Shown: positions 51,963-60,480 of the stretch, in pieces | Layout: each line of letters opens with the position of its first letter | Numbering within the stretch: position 1 is the first letter of the stretch | NCBI GenBank assembly: GCA_019119335.1 | Contig: DWXF01000023.1 | Location: 1 to 64,000 of the forward strand | Length of the DNA stretch: 64,000 nt | Direction of reading: 5' to 3' | Source: Candidatus Flavonifractor merdavium | GTDB lineage: Bacteria; Bacillota; Clostridia; Oscillospirales; Oscillospiraceae | Position numbers and translations under genes: made by a program | Notes under the pieces: model-generated | What the model was told of the DNA's origin: nothing | The model's database searches: none | Seen by the model: only the letters and a program-made list of their open reading frames with translations

Positions 51963-51999
51963 GCGCCGATTTTTGTCCGTGAGAGGAGGTCTGTACAAT

Positions 52000-52515
52000 A
52001 TGAAACAATGGGTGGATCGCCTGTACGCCCGCATGGACGCCTGGGGAGAGTGGCTGGGTGAAAAGCAGCTGCGCATTCCGGTGGACCTGACGGCAGGCAT
52101 TGTCTTTTTCCTGTTCGCGGTGGTGATCCTGCTGGTCATGCCCCAGCAGGTGGTGGTCTCCGAGAAGGACGCGGTGGACGGCCGCGCCTTCCCCACCCTG
52201 CTGATGGTGGTCATGATGCTCTGCTGCGCCATGCTGGTGGGCAAGGAGCTGTACAAGCTGGCCACCAGGCGGCCCATGAACTGGAAGGTCATCAATCTGC
52301 AGACGGAGCTGAAGGCGCTGGTGATCCTGGCGATTCTGGTGGTCTCTTATCTGCTGGCCCGGGTCACCGACCTGTTTGTGGTGGGCGCTCTGGTGTGCTC
52401 GCTGGGCTTTTTGGTTTACTTCCGATGCAGAAAGCCCAGCTATTACGCCATAACCCTGACCCTGGCCGTGGCCATCTGGGCGGCCTTCCGGTTCGTGCTG
52501 AACGTGGATTTTTAA
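52000..52515 (+). CDS. tctB: Tripartite tricarboxylate transporter small membrane subunit
   Basis: 171 residues from the ATG at 52000 (GAGAGGAGG upstream). Four membrane helices after a short amphipathic N-terminus: LTAGIVFFLFAVVILLVM, FPTLLMVVMMLCCAMLVGKEL, LKALVILAILVVSYLLARV, and FVVGALVCSLGFLVYF with a last helix. Pattern and position are those of TctB. tctA follows 16 bp later. Confidence 0.88.
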   Translation: MKQWVDRLYARMDAWGEWLGEKQLRIPVDLTAGIVFFLFAVVILLVMPQQVVVSEKDAVDGRAFPTLLMVVMMLCCAMLVGKELYKLATRRPMNWKVINLQTELKALVILAILVVSYLLARVTDLFVVGALVCSLGFLVYFRCRKPSYYAITLTLAVAIWAAFRFVLNVDF

Positions 52516-52530
52516 GGAGGAGGTCCTTTC

Positions 52531-54036
52531 ATGCTGCAATACATAGCCCCCGCCACCGGCCTTCTCTTCACGCTGGAAAATATCCTGTGGATTAACATCG
52601 GCGTGTTTGTGGGCGCGGTCTTTGCTGCCATTCCCGGCCTGAGCGTTATTTTGTGCGTCATTCTCTTCCTGCCGGTCACCTACACCATGACCGCCATTCC
52701 CGGCATGATGTTCCTGCTGGGCATCTACTGCGCCGGCGGCTACGGCGGCAGTGTGTCCGCCATTCTGATCAATACCCCGGGCACCCCCCACGCCGCGGCC
52801 ACCATGCTGGACGGACACCCGCTGTCCCAGCAGGGCCGCACCAAGGCCGCCCTGAAAATCGCCCTGTACGCCTCCACCTTCGGCGGCATTTTCTCCGCCC
52901 TGATGCTGCTGTTCCTGGGGCCCCAGGTGGCCAAGGTGGCCGCCCAGCTGGGCACCGCCGAGTACTTTATGGTCTGCGTGTTCGGCCTGACCATCATTGC
53001 CGGCGTCTCGGGCAAGAGCATCATCCGGGGCCTGGTCTCGGCCTGCCTGGGCCTGCTCATCTCCTGCGTGGGCACCGACCCCATGACCAGCTACGACCGC
53101 TTCACCTTCGGCATCCCCCGGCTGTATCTGGGCCTGGATCTGGCGGTGTGCCTCATCGGTCTGTTCGCCCTGGTGGAGATCCTGGCCAAGGCGGAGAAAA
53201 AGCGGGGAGACCTGCACATGGATACCCGCAAAATCAAGGACGACGGCAAGATCACCCCTCAGGAGTACAAGCGGATGGTCCGGCCCGTGCTCATGTCCTC
53301 CATTATCGGCGTGCTGGTGGGTATCATTCCGGGTACCGGCGCCTCCGAAGCCTCCTGGTTCAGCTACAACACCGCCAAAAACCTGTCCAAGCACCCTGAG
53401 GAGTTCGGACACGGCTCGGTGGAGGGCATCGCCGCCGCCGAGTCGGCCAACAACGCCGTCACCGGCGCCACCCTCATCCCCCTGCTGACCCTGGGTATCC
53501 CCGGCGACGGAACGGTGGCCATCATGCTCTCGGCCCTGATGATCAACGGCCTGAATCCCGGCCTGTCCCTCTTCACCACCGACGGCGACATCATGTACGC
53601 CATTATGCTGGGCCTGATCCTGGTCAATCTGTTCATGTTCCTCCAGGGCAAATTCCTTACCTCCCTGTTTGCCAAGGTGGTGTCCATCCCCCAGGAGATC
53701 CTCACCCCCATCATCGTCATCTTCTGCTTTGCCGGCGCCTATTCGGTCAATGAGAACTACTTTGACGTGGCCGTTGCCCTGGTGTTCGGCGTGCTGGCCT
53801 GGGTGCTGCGCAAGCTGGACCTGCCGCCGGTGCCCATCCTGCTGGGCCTGGTGCTGGGCCGCATGACGGAGACCAATTTCCGCCGGGCGCTGCTCATTTC
53901 CAACGGGGACCCCTCCATCTTCGTTCAGAGCATCTACTGCAAGATTTTCCTGGTGCTGATCATCGTGGCGGTGGCCGCCATCATCCGGGGAAAGCTGAAG
54001 GAGCAGAAAGCCGCCAAAGCGGCCGCTTCACAGTAA
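52531..54036 (+). CDS. tctA: Tripartite tricarboxylate transporter large membrane subunit
   Basis: 501 residues; TAAGGAGGAGG precedes the ATG. Polytopic, about 11-12 helices, with the two TctA signature regions: GLSVILCVILFLPVTYTM...GGYGGSVSAILINTPGTPHAAATMLDGHPLSQQG, and later GIIPGTGASEASWFSYNTAK...GHGSVEGIAAAESANNAVTGATLIPLLTLGIPGDGTVAIML. These glycine-rich loops form the substrate path. The family carries citrate and other carboxylates using an ion gradient. Confidence 0.96.
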   Translation: MLQYIAPATGLLFTLENILWINIGVFVGAVFAAIPGLSVILCVILFLPVTYTMTAIPGMMFLLGIYCAGGYGGSVSAILINTPGTPHAAATMLDGHPLSQQGRTKAALKIALYASTFGGIFSALMLLFLGPQVAKVAAQLGTAEYFMVCVFGLTIIAGVSGKSIIRGLVSACLGLLISCVGTDPMTSYDRFTFGIPRLYLGLDLAVCLIGLFALVEILAKAEKKRGDLHMDTRKIKDDGKITPQEYKRMVRPVLMSSIIGVLVGIIPGTGASEASWFSYNTAKNLSKHPEEFGHGSVEGIAAAESANNAVTGATLIPLLTLGIPGDGTVAIMLSALMINGLNPGLSLFTTDGDIMYAIMLGLILVNLFMFLQGKFLTSLFAKVVSIPQEILTPIIVIFCFAGAYSVNENYFDVAVALVFGVLAWVLRKLDLPPVPILLGLVLGRMTETNFRRALLISNGDPSIFVQSIYCKIFLVLIIVAVAAIIRGKLKEQKAAKAAASQ

Positions 54037-54053
54037 GGAAGGAGCACGGGCAT

Positions 54054-55406
54054 ATGGCATACAACATTTTATTCTACTTTACGGACCAGCAGCGCTGGGA
54101 TACCTGCGGCTGCTTCGGCCAGCCCCTGGATATTACCCCCAACCTGGACCGTCTGGCGGGAGAAGGGGTGAAGTTTGACAACGCCTTCTCTCCCCAGCCG
54201 GTGTGCGGTCCCTGCCGGGCCCTGTTCCAGACCGGCAAGTATCCCACCGAGACGGGCTGCTTCCGCAACAACATCATGCTCCCCGCCGGAGTAAAGACCC
54301 TGGCCAACTACATCGAGGAGGCGGGCTATGAGACCGCCTATATCGGCAAGTGGCACCTGGCCAGCGACGGCGAGCTGGAGAAGCCCCCCACCATCGACCA
54401 CACCATTACCGCTGTGCCCAGGGAGCTGCGGGGAGGCTACACCGGCTTCTGGCGGGCCGCCGATGTGCTGGAGTTTACCTCCCACGGCTACGACGGGTAC
54501 GTGTTTGACGAAAACAACAACCGCATCGACTTCAAAGGCTACCGGGCCGACTGCATCACCGACCTGGCGCTGGAGTTTTTCGACCGGTACGACGGCAAAA
54601 AGCCCTTTTTCATGACCGTCTCCCAGATCGAGCCCCACCACCAGAACGACCGGGGCCACTACGAGGGGCCGGAGGGGTCCAAGGAGAAGTACAAAAACTT
54701 TGTGCTCCCCCACGACCTGGAGGTGCTCCAGGGCAACGCGGCGGAGGAATATCCCGACTATCTGGGGCAGTGCGCCAGCCTGGACGAGAATCTGGGCCGG
54801 CTGGTGGAGCGGCTGAAGCGGGAGGGGCTGTACGACAACACCATCATCATTTTCGCCTCCGACCACGGCTCCCACTTCAAGACCCGCAACACCGACAGCC
54901 ACCTCAACGGCTATGACGACTACAAGCGCACCTGCCACGACGGGGCCCTCCACGTTCCCTTGGTCATTGCCGGCGGTCCCTTCAGGGGCGGCGTGGCCGT
55001 GGAGGAGCTGGTGAGCACCGAGAGCCTGCCCAAGACCATTCTGGCCATGGCCGGCGTGGATGTGGGGGAGGCCATGATCGGGGAGAACCTCCTTGACGTG
55101 GTGGAGAAAAAGACTGATAATAGACCCAACCAGGTGTTTGCCCAGATCTCCGAGAGCCGGGTGGGCCGCTGCGTGCGTACGCCGGAGTATCTCTACTCGG
55201 TCTACGCCCCCGGGGTCAACGGCGGCGAGGCCGCGGCGGCGGACGTCTACGCCGACGACTTCCTCTACGACCTGAAGGCCGATCCCTGGCAGCTGAACAA
55301 TGTGGTGGCCGACCCGGCCTACGGCCAGGTGAAGGAGGAGCTGCGCAAGCGTCTGCTGGACTGGCTGGAGAAGGCGGAGGGGTGCCGGCCCACCATTACG
55401 GACTGA
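54054..55406 (+). CDS. Cytoplasmic Cys-type sulfatase
   Basis: 450 residues; GGAAGGAG precedes the ATG. Sulfatase/alkaline-phosphatase fold: metal ligands in LFYFTDQQRWDTCG, the formylglycine motif PVCGPCRALFQTGKYP (C-x-P-x-R; first Cys is the residue to be oxidised), YIGKWHLAS, and late metal ligands FASDHGSHFKTRN. No signal peptide, so it works in the cytoplasm on an imported sulfate ester. It follows tctA by 17 bp and shares the operon with a regulator. The convergent radical SAM gene at 56568 is the likely maturase. The exact substrate is unknown. Confidence 0.92.
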   Translation: MAYNILFYFTDQQRWDTCGCFGQPLDITPNLDRLAGEGVKFDNAFSPQPVCGPCRALFQTGKYPTETGCFRNNIMLPAGVKTLANYIEEAGYETAYIGKWHLASDGELEKPPTIDHTITAVPRELRGGYTGFWRAADVLEFTSHGYDGYVFDENNNRIDFKGYRADCITDLALEFFDRYDGKKPFFMTVSQIEPHHQNDRGHYEGPEGSKEKYKNFVLPHDLEVLQGNAAEEYPDYLGQCASLDENLGRLVERLKREGLYDNTIIIFASDHGSHFKTRNTDSHLNGYDDYKRTCHDGALHVPLVIAGGPFRGGVAVEELVSTESLPKTILAMAGVDVGEAMIGENLLDVVEKKTDNRPNQVFAQISESRVGRCVRTPEYLYSVYAPGVNGGEAAAADVYADDFLYDLKADPWQLNNVVADPAYGQVKEELRKRLLDWLEKAEGCRPTITD

Positions 55407-55419
55407 GGAGAGGGTGCGC

Positions 55420-56523
55420 TTGGCGGGCTCTGGCAAAAAGACGGATGAGGTCTACCGTTGGCTGATGGCCTATATCGACGAGAACAAGTTTTCCGGCAAC
55501 CTGAAGCTGCCCTCGGAAAACGCGCTGTGCCGCCGGTTGGATATGAGCCGGGAGACGGTGCGCGCCGCGCTGGAGCGGATGGCCCGGGAGGGGCTGGTCC
55601 GGCGGGTGAAGGGAAGCGGCACCTACATCAACAAAGAGGTGGCCCTGTCCCGGGAGCTGGACACCGGCTCCGCCCTGCTGAAAATCGGCCTGATCCTCCA
55701 GGGCCAGGACGCCGACGCCAACTCCGCCCTGCTGGAGGGGATCAAGGGCGTGCTGCCCGCCGACCAGGTGGACCTGCGGGTGTTTTTTACCGACAACAAG
55801 TTCTCCAACGAGCGCAACTGCCTTCAGACGGTGGTCCACCAGAACTTCCAGGGCTTCATCATCGACGGGGTCAAGGCAAGCCTGCTCAACCCCAACCTGG
55901 ACTGCTACCGGGAGATCTACCGGCGGCACATCCCGGTCATCTTCTATAACAATTACTACAAAAATCTGCGCTATCCCCGGGTGATTGTCAACGACCTGGA
56001 GTGCGCCGACCGGCTGGTTGGCATGCTCATCGAGCGGGGCCACCGGCTCATTGCCGGCATCTTTGTCTATGACAATTACCAGAGCATTGAAAAGTTCCAG
56101 GGCACCGCCGCCGCCATGCAGAAGCGGGGGGTGGAGTTTCAGGACGACTACATCAAGTGGTGCGTCTCCAACGAGGCCCACGACCAGCGCTTTGCCCGCA
56201 CCATCGATCACTTCTTAAAAGGGCTGCCCAAATATACCGCCGTGGTGTGCTGCAACTACATGATCTACCGCCTGGTGCGCCGGGTGCTGGAGAGCCAGGG
56301 CAAGCGGGTGCCGGAGGACTGCTCTCTGGTGTGCTTTGACTACTCGGGACAAAACTGGGAGGCGGAGGGGATCACCTGCTCCGTCCACCAGGGCCAGCAG
56401 ATGGGCCGCCTGGTGGCCACCCGGCTGATGACCATGATCCAGCGCCGGGACTGCGACGACAAAAACTATACCTATGTGATGAAACCGAAGATTTACGAGG
56501 GCAGCTCCATCCGCACCTTGTAA
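55420..56523 (+). CDS. GntR-HTH / LacI-type effector hybrid regulator
   Basis: 367 residues; TTG at 55420 sits nine bases after GAGGAG (a GTG at 55414 is too close). The N-terminal GntR winged helix is complete: NLKLPSENALCRRLDMSRETVRAALERMAREGLVRRVKGSGTYI. The C-terminal 280 residues form a periplasmic-binding-protein-like sensor as in AraR: IGLILQGQDADANSALLEGI, INNYYKNLRYPRVIVND, CADRLVGMLIERGHRLIAGIF, VPEDCSLVCFDYSG. Such hybrids are ligand-released repressors of sugar operons. Here it most likely regulates the tct-sulfatase operon in response to the desulfated or sulfated ligand. Confidence 0.92.
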   Translation: MAGSGKKTDEVYRWLMAYIDENKFSGNLKLPSENALCRRLDMSRETVRAALERMAREGLVRRVKGSGTYINKEVALSRELDTGSALLKIGLILQGQDADANSALLEGIKGVLPADQVDLRVFFTDNKFSNERNCLQTVVHQNFQGFIIDGVKASLLNPNLDCYREIYRRHIPVIFYNNYYKNLRYPRVIVNDLECADRLVGMLIERGHRLIAGIFVYDNYQSIEKFQGTAAAMQKRGVEFQDDYIKWCVSNEAHDQRFARTIDHFLKGLPKYTAVVCCNYMIYRLVRRVLESQGKRVPEDCSLVCFDYSGQNWEAEGITCSVHQGQQMGRLVATRLMTMIQRRDCDDKNYTYVMKPKIYEGSSIRTL

Positions 56524-56569
56524 AAAAACGCTCTGAGCGGTTCCGGAGGAACCGCTCAGAGCGTTTTTT
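56523..56569. terminator. Bidirectional terminator between the regulator and the maturase gene
   Basis: Perfect 21-bp stem (start AAAAAACGCTCTGAGCGG) with a 4-base loop, A-run and T-run on both sides. Confidence 0.93.
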
Positions 56570-57680
56570 ATCGGATGGCTGCCGCCGCCTGGCGCAGGCG
56601 GGGCATGGCGTAGTCGAAAAATTGCCGAAGGGCGGGGCAGTAGTAATTTTCCACCTGGTGAGCCAAGCCTGTCCAGTCCCGGGGACAGCCTCCCCGGCAA
56701 ACGGCAACGTGGGGGCACCCCGCGCAGGCCTGGGGCCGCATCTGGCCGCGCTCCAAAAAACGGCGGCTTTGGGCGCAGGTTACGGCGTCGTCCACCCCCA
56801 GGTCATGGATGTTCCCCAGATACCACTCGTCCAGTACAAAAAAGTCGCAGGGGTAGAGGCCGCCGTCCCCTTCCACCACCAGATAGCTGCCGCAGGCCCC
56901 CGACGCGGCGCAGGTGCTGGGGGGCATCCCGGCCAGAATACGCAGATAGTCGTCAAAGAGGCGGATGCTCACATAGCGCCCACCCTGCCAGTCCCGGTAC
57001 CAGCAGTCAAACAGACCGCACAGAAACTGGCCGTAGCGCTGCGGGGACAGGGAATAGGGCATGCTGCCCCGGGGCGCTTCCAGGGGGTCCAGGCAGGGGA
57101 TGAATTGCAGAGGGTGGCGGCCCAGCTTGCACAGAGACTGGTACACCTTCTGGGGGCTGCGGGCCATGGGGCCGGTGACGACACACAGAAGATTGGTCTC
57201 CACGCCCGCCTGTTCCAGCTGCTTCAGGGCCGCCGTAGCCCGGTCCCAGGTGCCCTTGCCCTGGGCATCCACCCGCATGGCGTCGTGAAAGGCCCGGGCG
57301 CCGTCCAGAGACAGGCCTACCAGCACATGGTTTTCCCGGAAAAACTCCGCCCACTCCCCTGTGATGGACATGCCGTTGGTTTGAATGGAATGGTGGACCG
57401 CCACGCCGGAGGGAATGAGCTCCCGCTCCATGCGCACAAAGGCCCGGAAAAAGTCCAGGCCCGCCAGAGTGGGCTCGCCCCCTTGAAAGGTGATTTGAAT
57501 GACATCCCCGGCCTGAACCGCGCCGGCGGCGGCCCGGAGGAGGGCCTCCGCCGTCTCCCGGGTCATGAGCCCCATGCTCCTGGTCTCCCTGCACTGGGCG
57601 ACATCCTCATAAAAGCAGTACCGGCAGCGCAGACCGCACAGGCTGGAGGCCGGCTTTACTAAAAAGGTGAGCTGCTTCAT
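56568..57680 (-). CDS. Anaerobic sulfatase-maturating enzyme (radical SAM/SPASM)
   Basis: 370 residues from the ATG at 57680 (GGAGGG upstream). Radical SAM cluster CGLRCRYCFY (CxxxCxxC), GGEPTLAGLDFF, TNGMSI, then the SPASM region: ASGACGSYLVVEGDGGLYPCDFFV, RPQACAGCPHVAVCRGGCPRDW, YYCPALRQFFDY with the cysteines for two auxiliary 4Fe-4S clusters. The layout and length fit anSME, which oxidises the sulfatase Cys (or Ser) to formylglycine without oxygen. It converges on the sulfatase operon and is probably its partner. Confidence 0.92.
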   Translation of the reverse strand: MKQLTFLVKPASSLCGLRCRYCFYEDVAQCRETRSMGLMTRETAEALLRAAAGAVQAGDVIQITFQGGEPTLAGLDFFRAFVRMERELIPSGVAVHHSIQTNGMSITGEWAEFFRENHVLVGLSLDGARAFHDAMRVDAQGKGTWDRATAALKQLEQAGVETNLLCVVTGPMARSPQKVYQSLCKLGRHPLQFIPCLDPLEAPRGSMPYSLSPQRYGQFLCGLFDCWYRDWQGGRYVSIRLFDDYLRILAGMPPSTCAASGACGSYLVVEGDGGLYPCDFFVLDEWYLGNIHDLGVDDAVTCAQSRRFLERGQMRPQACAGCPHVAVCRGGCPRDWTGLAHQVENYYCPALRQFFDYAMPRLRQAAAAIR

Positions 57681-57713
57681 CGTTCCCTCCTCAGAGACTC
57701 TGCTCTGAGCCAC

Positions 57714-57741
57714 AGTATAGCAGATTTTTCCCCTGGTGCAA
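57714..57741 (-). promoter_or_regulatory. Promoter of the maturase gene
   Basis: On the minus strand: TTGCAC (57736-57741), 16-bp spacer, TATACT (57714-57719). A 7-bp inverted repeat CTCAGAG/CTCTGAG lies at the start-site region (57690-57709). The remainder up to 57910 shows no gene. Confidence 0.6.
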
Positions 57742-57910
57742 AGCCTTTGCGGAGACGGGGAGCCGCCGGACTGGGCCGTCACAGCGGGGGAAGGGTGGGA
57801 GACCTTCCCCAATCGGTGCAAACAGCTCCCCCGTACCCTGCGGAAGGGTCCATCTGACAGGGCCGTTCATAGAATAAGGCGGGACTCTTTCCCAGAAGGA
57901 GGTAACACAC

Positions 57911-59284
57911 ATGGGTGTTACAAATTCCAATAAGGTAATCAGCGCCGACCGCATTGCCTGCGACGGCGCTTTACGTGTGACGCTGGCCCTGACGGCCGCG
58001 CCGGACATCGTGGCCAATCCCACGGATATCGTGCTGGTTCTGGACCGCTCCGGCAGCATGGCCGGCGGGCCTCTGGCCGACATGAAGCTGGGGGCAAAGA
58101 CCTTTATTGACCTCATTGACGAGGCCACGGACAGCGCAAAAGACGGCCAGATCGGCTCCGGCAGCCGGATGGGCGTGGTCAGCTTTGCCAACACCGCCGC
58201 GGCGGACACGCAGCTCATCACCTCCGTGGATGAGCTGAAAGCCGCCGTGGACGGCCTGACGGCCAGCGGCGGCACCAACCATGCCGACGCCTTTGCCAAA
58301 GCCACCCAGCTGTTTGATCCAAACTCCTCCAACGCCAAGGTCATGGTCATGTTTACCGACGGCAACACCACCGCCGGCGCGCCGCCCGCCCCCGTGGCGG
58401 CCGCGGCCAGGGCCCAGGGAATCATCATTTACTGCATCGGCCTGATCGGCTCCGACGGTCTGGACGTCAGCGCGCTCAACAACTGGGCCACAGACCCGGA
58501 CGCCTCCCATGTGGCGGTGACGCCGGATGCCGCCGACCTGGAGGCGCTCTTTGCGGAGCTGGCCGCCAATATCTCCAAACCGGGCGCCACCGACATTACC
58601 ATCCAGGAGGTGGTCAACCCGGACTTCGTCATCACCAGCATCTTGTCGCCCACAAAGGGGACCGCCACCATGCTGGACGCCCATTCGCTGCGGTGGGATA
58701 TTATGGAGCTGGGGGTAACCGCCAGCGAAAGCGCGGCGCTGGAGTTTTTCGTGCGCCATGTGGGCCAGCAGTCCGGAACCAAACTGGTCAATCAGTCCAT
58801 CACCTATTCGGACCGGGAGGGAAACCTTGTCTCCTTCCCCAAGCCCGCCGTGTCGGTGGAGTGCGATATTGTCGTTCATCCCGAACCATGCCCCCAGCCT
58901 GTGGAGCTGACGGTGGAGGGCTGCCGGGATTCCGTCCTGGTGGACCTGGGGGACGTCGAACTGACGTCTCAGGGCCGGATCATTCAGATGGACGTGACCA
59001 TCAAAAACGTCTGCCCCGGCAAACGGGTGGCCCTGGCGGCCATCCTCACCGAGGTGGACCGGGACGGTATGGAGCACCAGCGGGGCATGAAAGCCATGAC
59101 CATTCCGGCCCATGATTCCCCCGCGTGCCGGGATGTATTGGTCAAGTGCGTGAAATTTGTGCTGCCGGAGGACCTGAGCGTGTCCGGCGGGGCTATGTGC
59201 AGCCCCCGCAAATTGAAAGCCCGCTTTCTTGCCAACAACATTGACACGGATTACCGCTGCTGCGAGTCTGTTTTTACGCTGTAA
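57911..59284 (+). CDS. von Willebrand factor A domain protein, cytoplasmic-type, Cys-rich C-terminus
   Basis: 457 residues; AGAAGGAGG precedes the ATG. No signal peptide or membrane helix. vWA domain at about residues 35-220 with a complete MIDAS site: DRSGSM (DxSxS), the Thr in ASGGTNHADA, and MFTDGNTT Asp. A beta-sandwich-like middle (TDITIQEVVNPDFVITSILS...LRWDIMELGV...SITYSDREGN) and a C-terminal region follow. The latter has seven or more Cys (VEGCRD, NVCPGK, PACRDVLVKC, AMCSPRK, RCCESVF) and ends in ARFLANNIDTDYRCCESVFTL. I know of similar unexplained proteins in clostridia, without established function. Confidence 0.8.
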   Translation: MGVTNSNKVISADRIACDGALRVTLALTAAPDIVANPTDIVLVLDRSGSMAGGPLADMKLGAKTFIDLIDEATDSAKDGQIGSGSRMGVVSFANTAAADTQLITSVDELKAAVDGLTASGGTNHADAFAKATQLFDPNSSNAKVMVMFTDGNTTAGAPPAPVAAAARAQGIIIYCIGLIGSDGLDVSALNNWATDPDASHVAVTPDAADLEALFAELAANISKPGATDITIQEVVNPDFVITSILSPTKGTATMLDAHSLRWDIMELGVTASESAALEFFVRHVGQQSGTKLVNQSITYSDREGNLVSFPKPAVSVECDIVVHPEPCPQPVELTVEGCRDSVLVDLGDVELTSQGRIIQMDVTIKNVCPGKRVALAAILTEVDRDGMEHQRGMKAMTIPAHDSPACRDVLVKCVKFVLPEDLSVSGGAMCSPRKLKARFLANNIDTDYRCCESVFTL

Positions 59285-59303
59285 CCGATCTGGTGCCGCA
59301 TTT

Positions 59304-59332
59304 GGGACGGCCCGGCTGATCCGGGCCGTCCC
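59304..59332 (+). terminator. Hairpin after the vWA gene
   Basis: Stem GGGACGGCCCGG with complement and a 5-base loop; downstream GGGTTATATAT is only weakly T-rich. Confidence 0.6.
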
Positions 59333-59354
59333 GGGTTATATATGCCGCGCCGCC

Positions 59355-59383
59355 TTGAAAAGACGGGGAGAAGCCGGTATAAT
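59355..59383 (+). promoter_or_regulatory. Orphan rightward promoter between the vWA gene and tRNA-Val
   Basis: TTGAAA (59355-59360), 17-bp spacer, TATAAT (59378-59383). The next rightward gene starts 310 bp later; transcription would run antisense over tRNA-Val. Confidence 0.5.
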
Positions 59384-59453
59384 AGCCTCGTCCCTATTCC
59401 GGTTTGGAATCTCGGGGAGCCGACGGAACAGAAAGGCGAAGCGTTGCTCCGGA

Positions 59454-59493
59454 CAAAACAAAATCCCCCGAAGCCTTGCGGCTTCAGGGGATT
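59454..59493 (-). terminator. Terminator of tRNA-Val
   Basis: 14-bp stem (AATCCCCTGAAGCC and complement, minus strand) followed by TTTTGTTTT. Confidence 0.85.
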
Positions 59494-59497
59494 GGTC

Positions 59498-59573
59498 TGG
59501 TGGACGATACAGGACTTGAACCTGTGACCTCCCGCACGTCAAGCGGATGCTCTACCAGCTGAGCTAATCGTCC
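59498..59573 (-). tRNA. tRNA-Val, anticodon GAC
   Basis: 76-nt minus-strand cloverleaf: acceptor GGACGAT/ATCGTCC, D-arm GCTC...GAGC, anticodon stem-loop TCCGC TTGACGT GCGGG (anticodon GAC), T-loop GGTTCAAGTCC, encoded CCA. Confidence 0.96.
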
Positions 59574-59587
59574 GAACAGCGTAAATT

Positions 59588-59616
59588 ATTATACCCGGAA
59601 AAGCGGAATCTGTCAA
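59588..59616 (-). promoter_or_regulatory. Promoter of tRNA-Val
   Basis: On the minus strand: TTGACA (59611-59616), 17-bp spacer, TATAAT (59588-59593), full consensus, 15 bp before the tRNA. Confidence 0.9.
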
Positions 59617-59694
59617 TACCTTTTTCTGTTCTCTTTTTAAAAAAGGGTGCGGGTTGGCAGATGTGAGGTCAAAACACGGGTTTGGGGGAGAAAC

Positions 59695-60477
59695 ATGAAC
59701 TATTTTCAGATATCGGCCAAGCAGCTCCACCCGGCGCTGGACGGCGGGGCGCGGCTGCAGGTCTATTGCCGGACGCGCAGCGGGCTGCTGGCGGACGACG
59801 GAGCGCGGTGGGGGGTGTTGATCCTGCCCGGCGGCGGCTATGAGCGCATTGCCCCGGCGGAGAGCGAGCCGGTGGCGCTGGCCTTTCTGGCGGCGGGGGT
59901 ACAGGCCTTTGTGCTGTCGTACAGCCTGCTGCCCCTGGGCTGGCCCCAACAGTTTCTGGAGGGAGCGGCGGCCCTGGCCTGGCTCCGGGCCCGCGCCGGG
60001 GAACTGGGCATCCGGCCCGACCGGGTGGCGGTGTGCGGCTTCTCCGCCGGAGGACATCTGGCGGGCTGCCTGTCCTGCCTGTGGGACCACCCCCTGCTGG
60101 GGGAGCGGCTGGGTCTGACCCCGGAGCAGGCGCGGCCAAACGCCGCCATTCTGGGCTATCCGGTGGTGAACGATGTGCGCTATATCGCCCCGCTGGGCGG
60201 GGAAGAGGAGCTGCGGCTGGACCGGCGGGTGGGGAGCGATCACCCGCCCGCCTTCCTGTGGGCCACCGGGGAGGACGCCACGGTGCCGGTGCAGAACACC
60301 CTGGACTACGCCGCCGCTCTGAAAAGGGCGGGGGTGCCGGCGGAGCTCCACCTCTTCGCCCGGGGGCCCCATGCCATGGGGCTGGCCGACCGGGAGAGCG
60401 CCCGGGATCAGGCCCACTACAACCCCCACGCGGCGGCCTGGCACGGCCTGTGCGTGGACTGGCTGAAAGGAGTATGA
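59695..60477 (+). CDS. Alpha/beta-hydrolase esterase (acetyl esterase/BD-FAE type)
   Basis: 260 residues from the ATG at 59695 (GGGGGAG upstream). Fold markers: oxyanion loop LPGGGYERIAPAESEPVA, nucleophile elbow VCGFSAGGHLAG (Ser), acid in LWATGEDATVPV and His in FARGPHAMGL. No signal peptide. Related enzymes remove acetyl groups from sugars or xylan fragments. It forms a two-gene unit with the SDR gene starting four bases after its stop. Confidence 0.9.
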   Translation: MNYFQISAKQLHPALDGGARLQVYCRTRSGLLADDGARWGVLILPGGGYERIAPAESEPVALAFLAAGVQAFVLSYSLLPLGWPQQFLEGAAALAWLRARAGELGIRPDRVAVCGFSAGGHLAGCLSCLWDHPLLGERLGLTPEQARPNAAILGYPVVNDVRYIAPLGGEEELRLDRRVGSDHPPAFLWATGEDATVPVQNTLDYAAALKRAGVPAELHLFARGPHAMGLADRESARDQAHYNPHAAAWHGLCVDWLKGV

Positions 60478-60480
60478 GAG

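Noticed and set aside
50932-53412. 826-codon minus-strand frame opposite tctC-tctB-tctA
   Set aside because: Spans three well-supported genes and their intergenic hairpins in antisense, with histidine/glutamine-rich meaningless translation.
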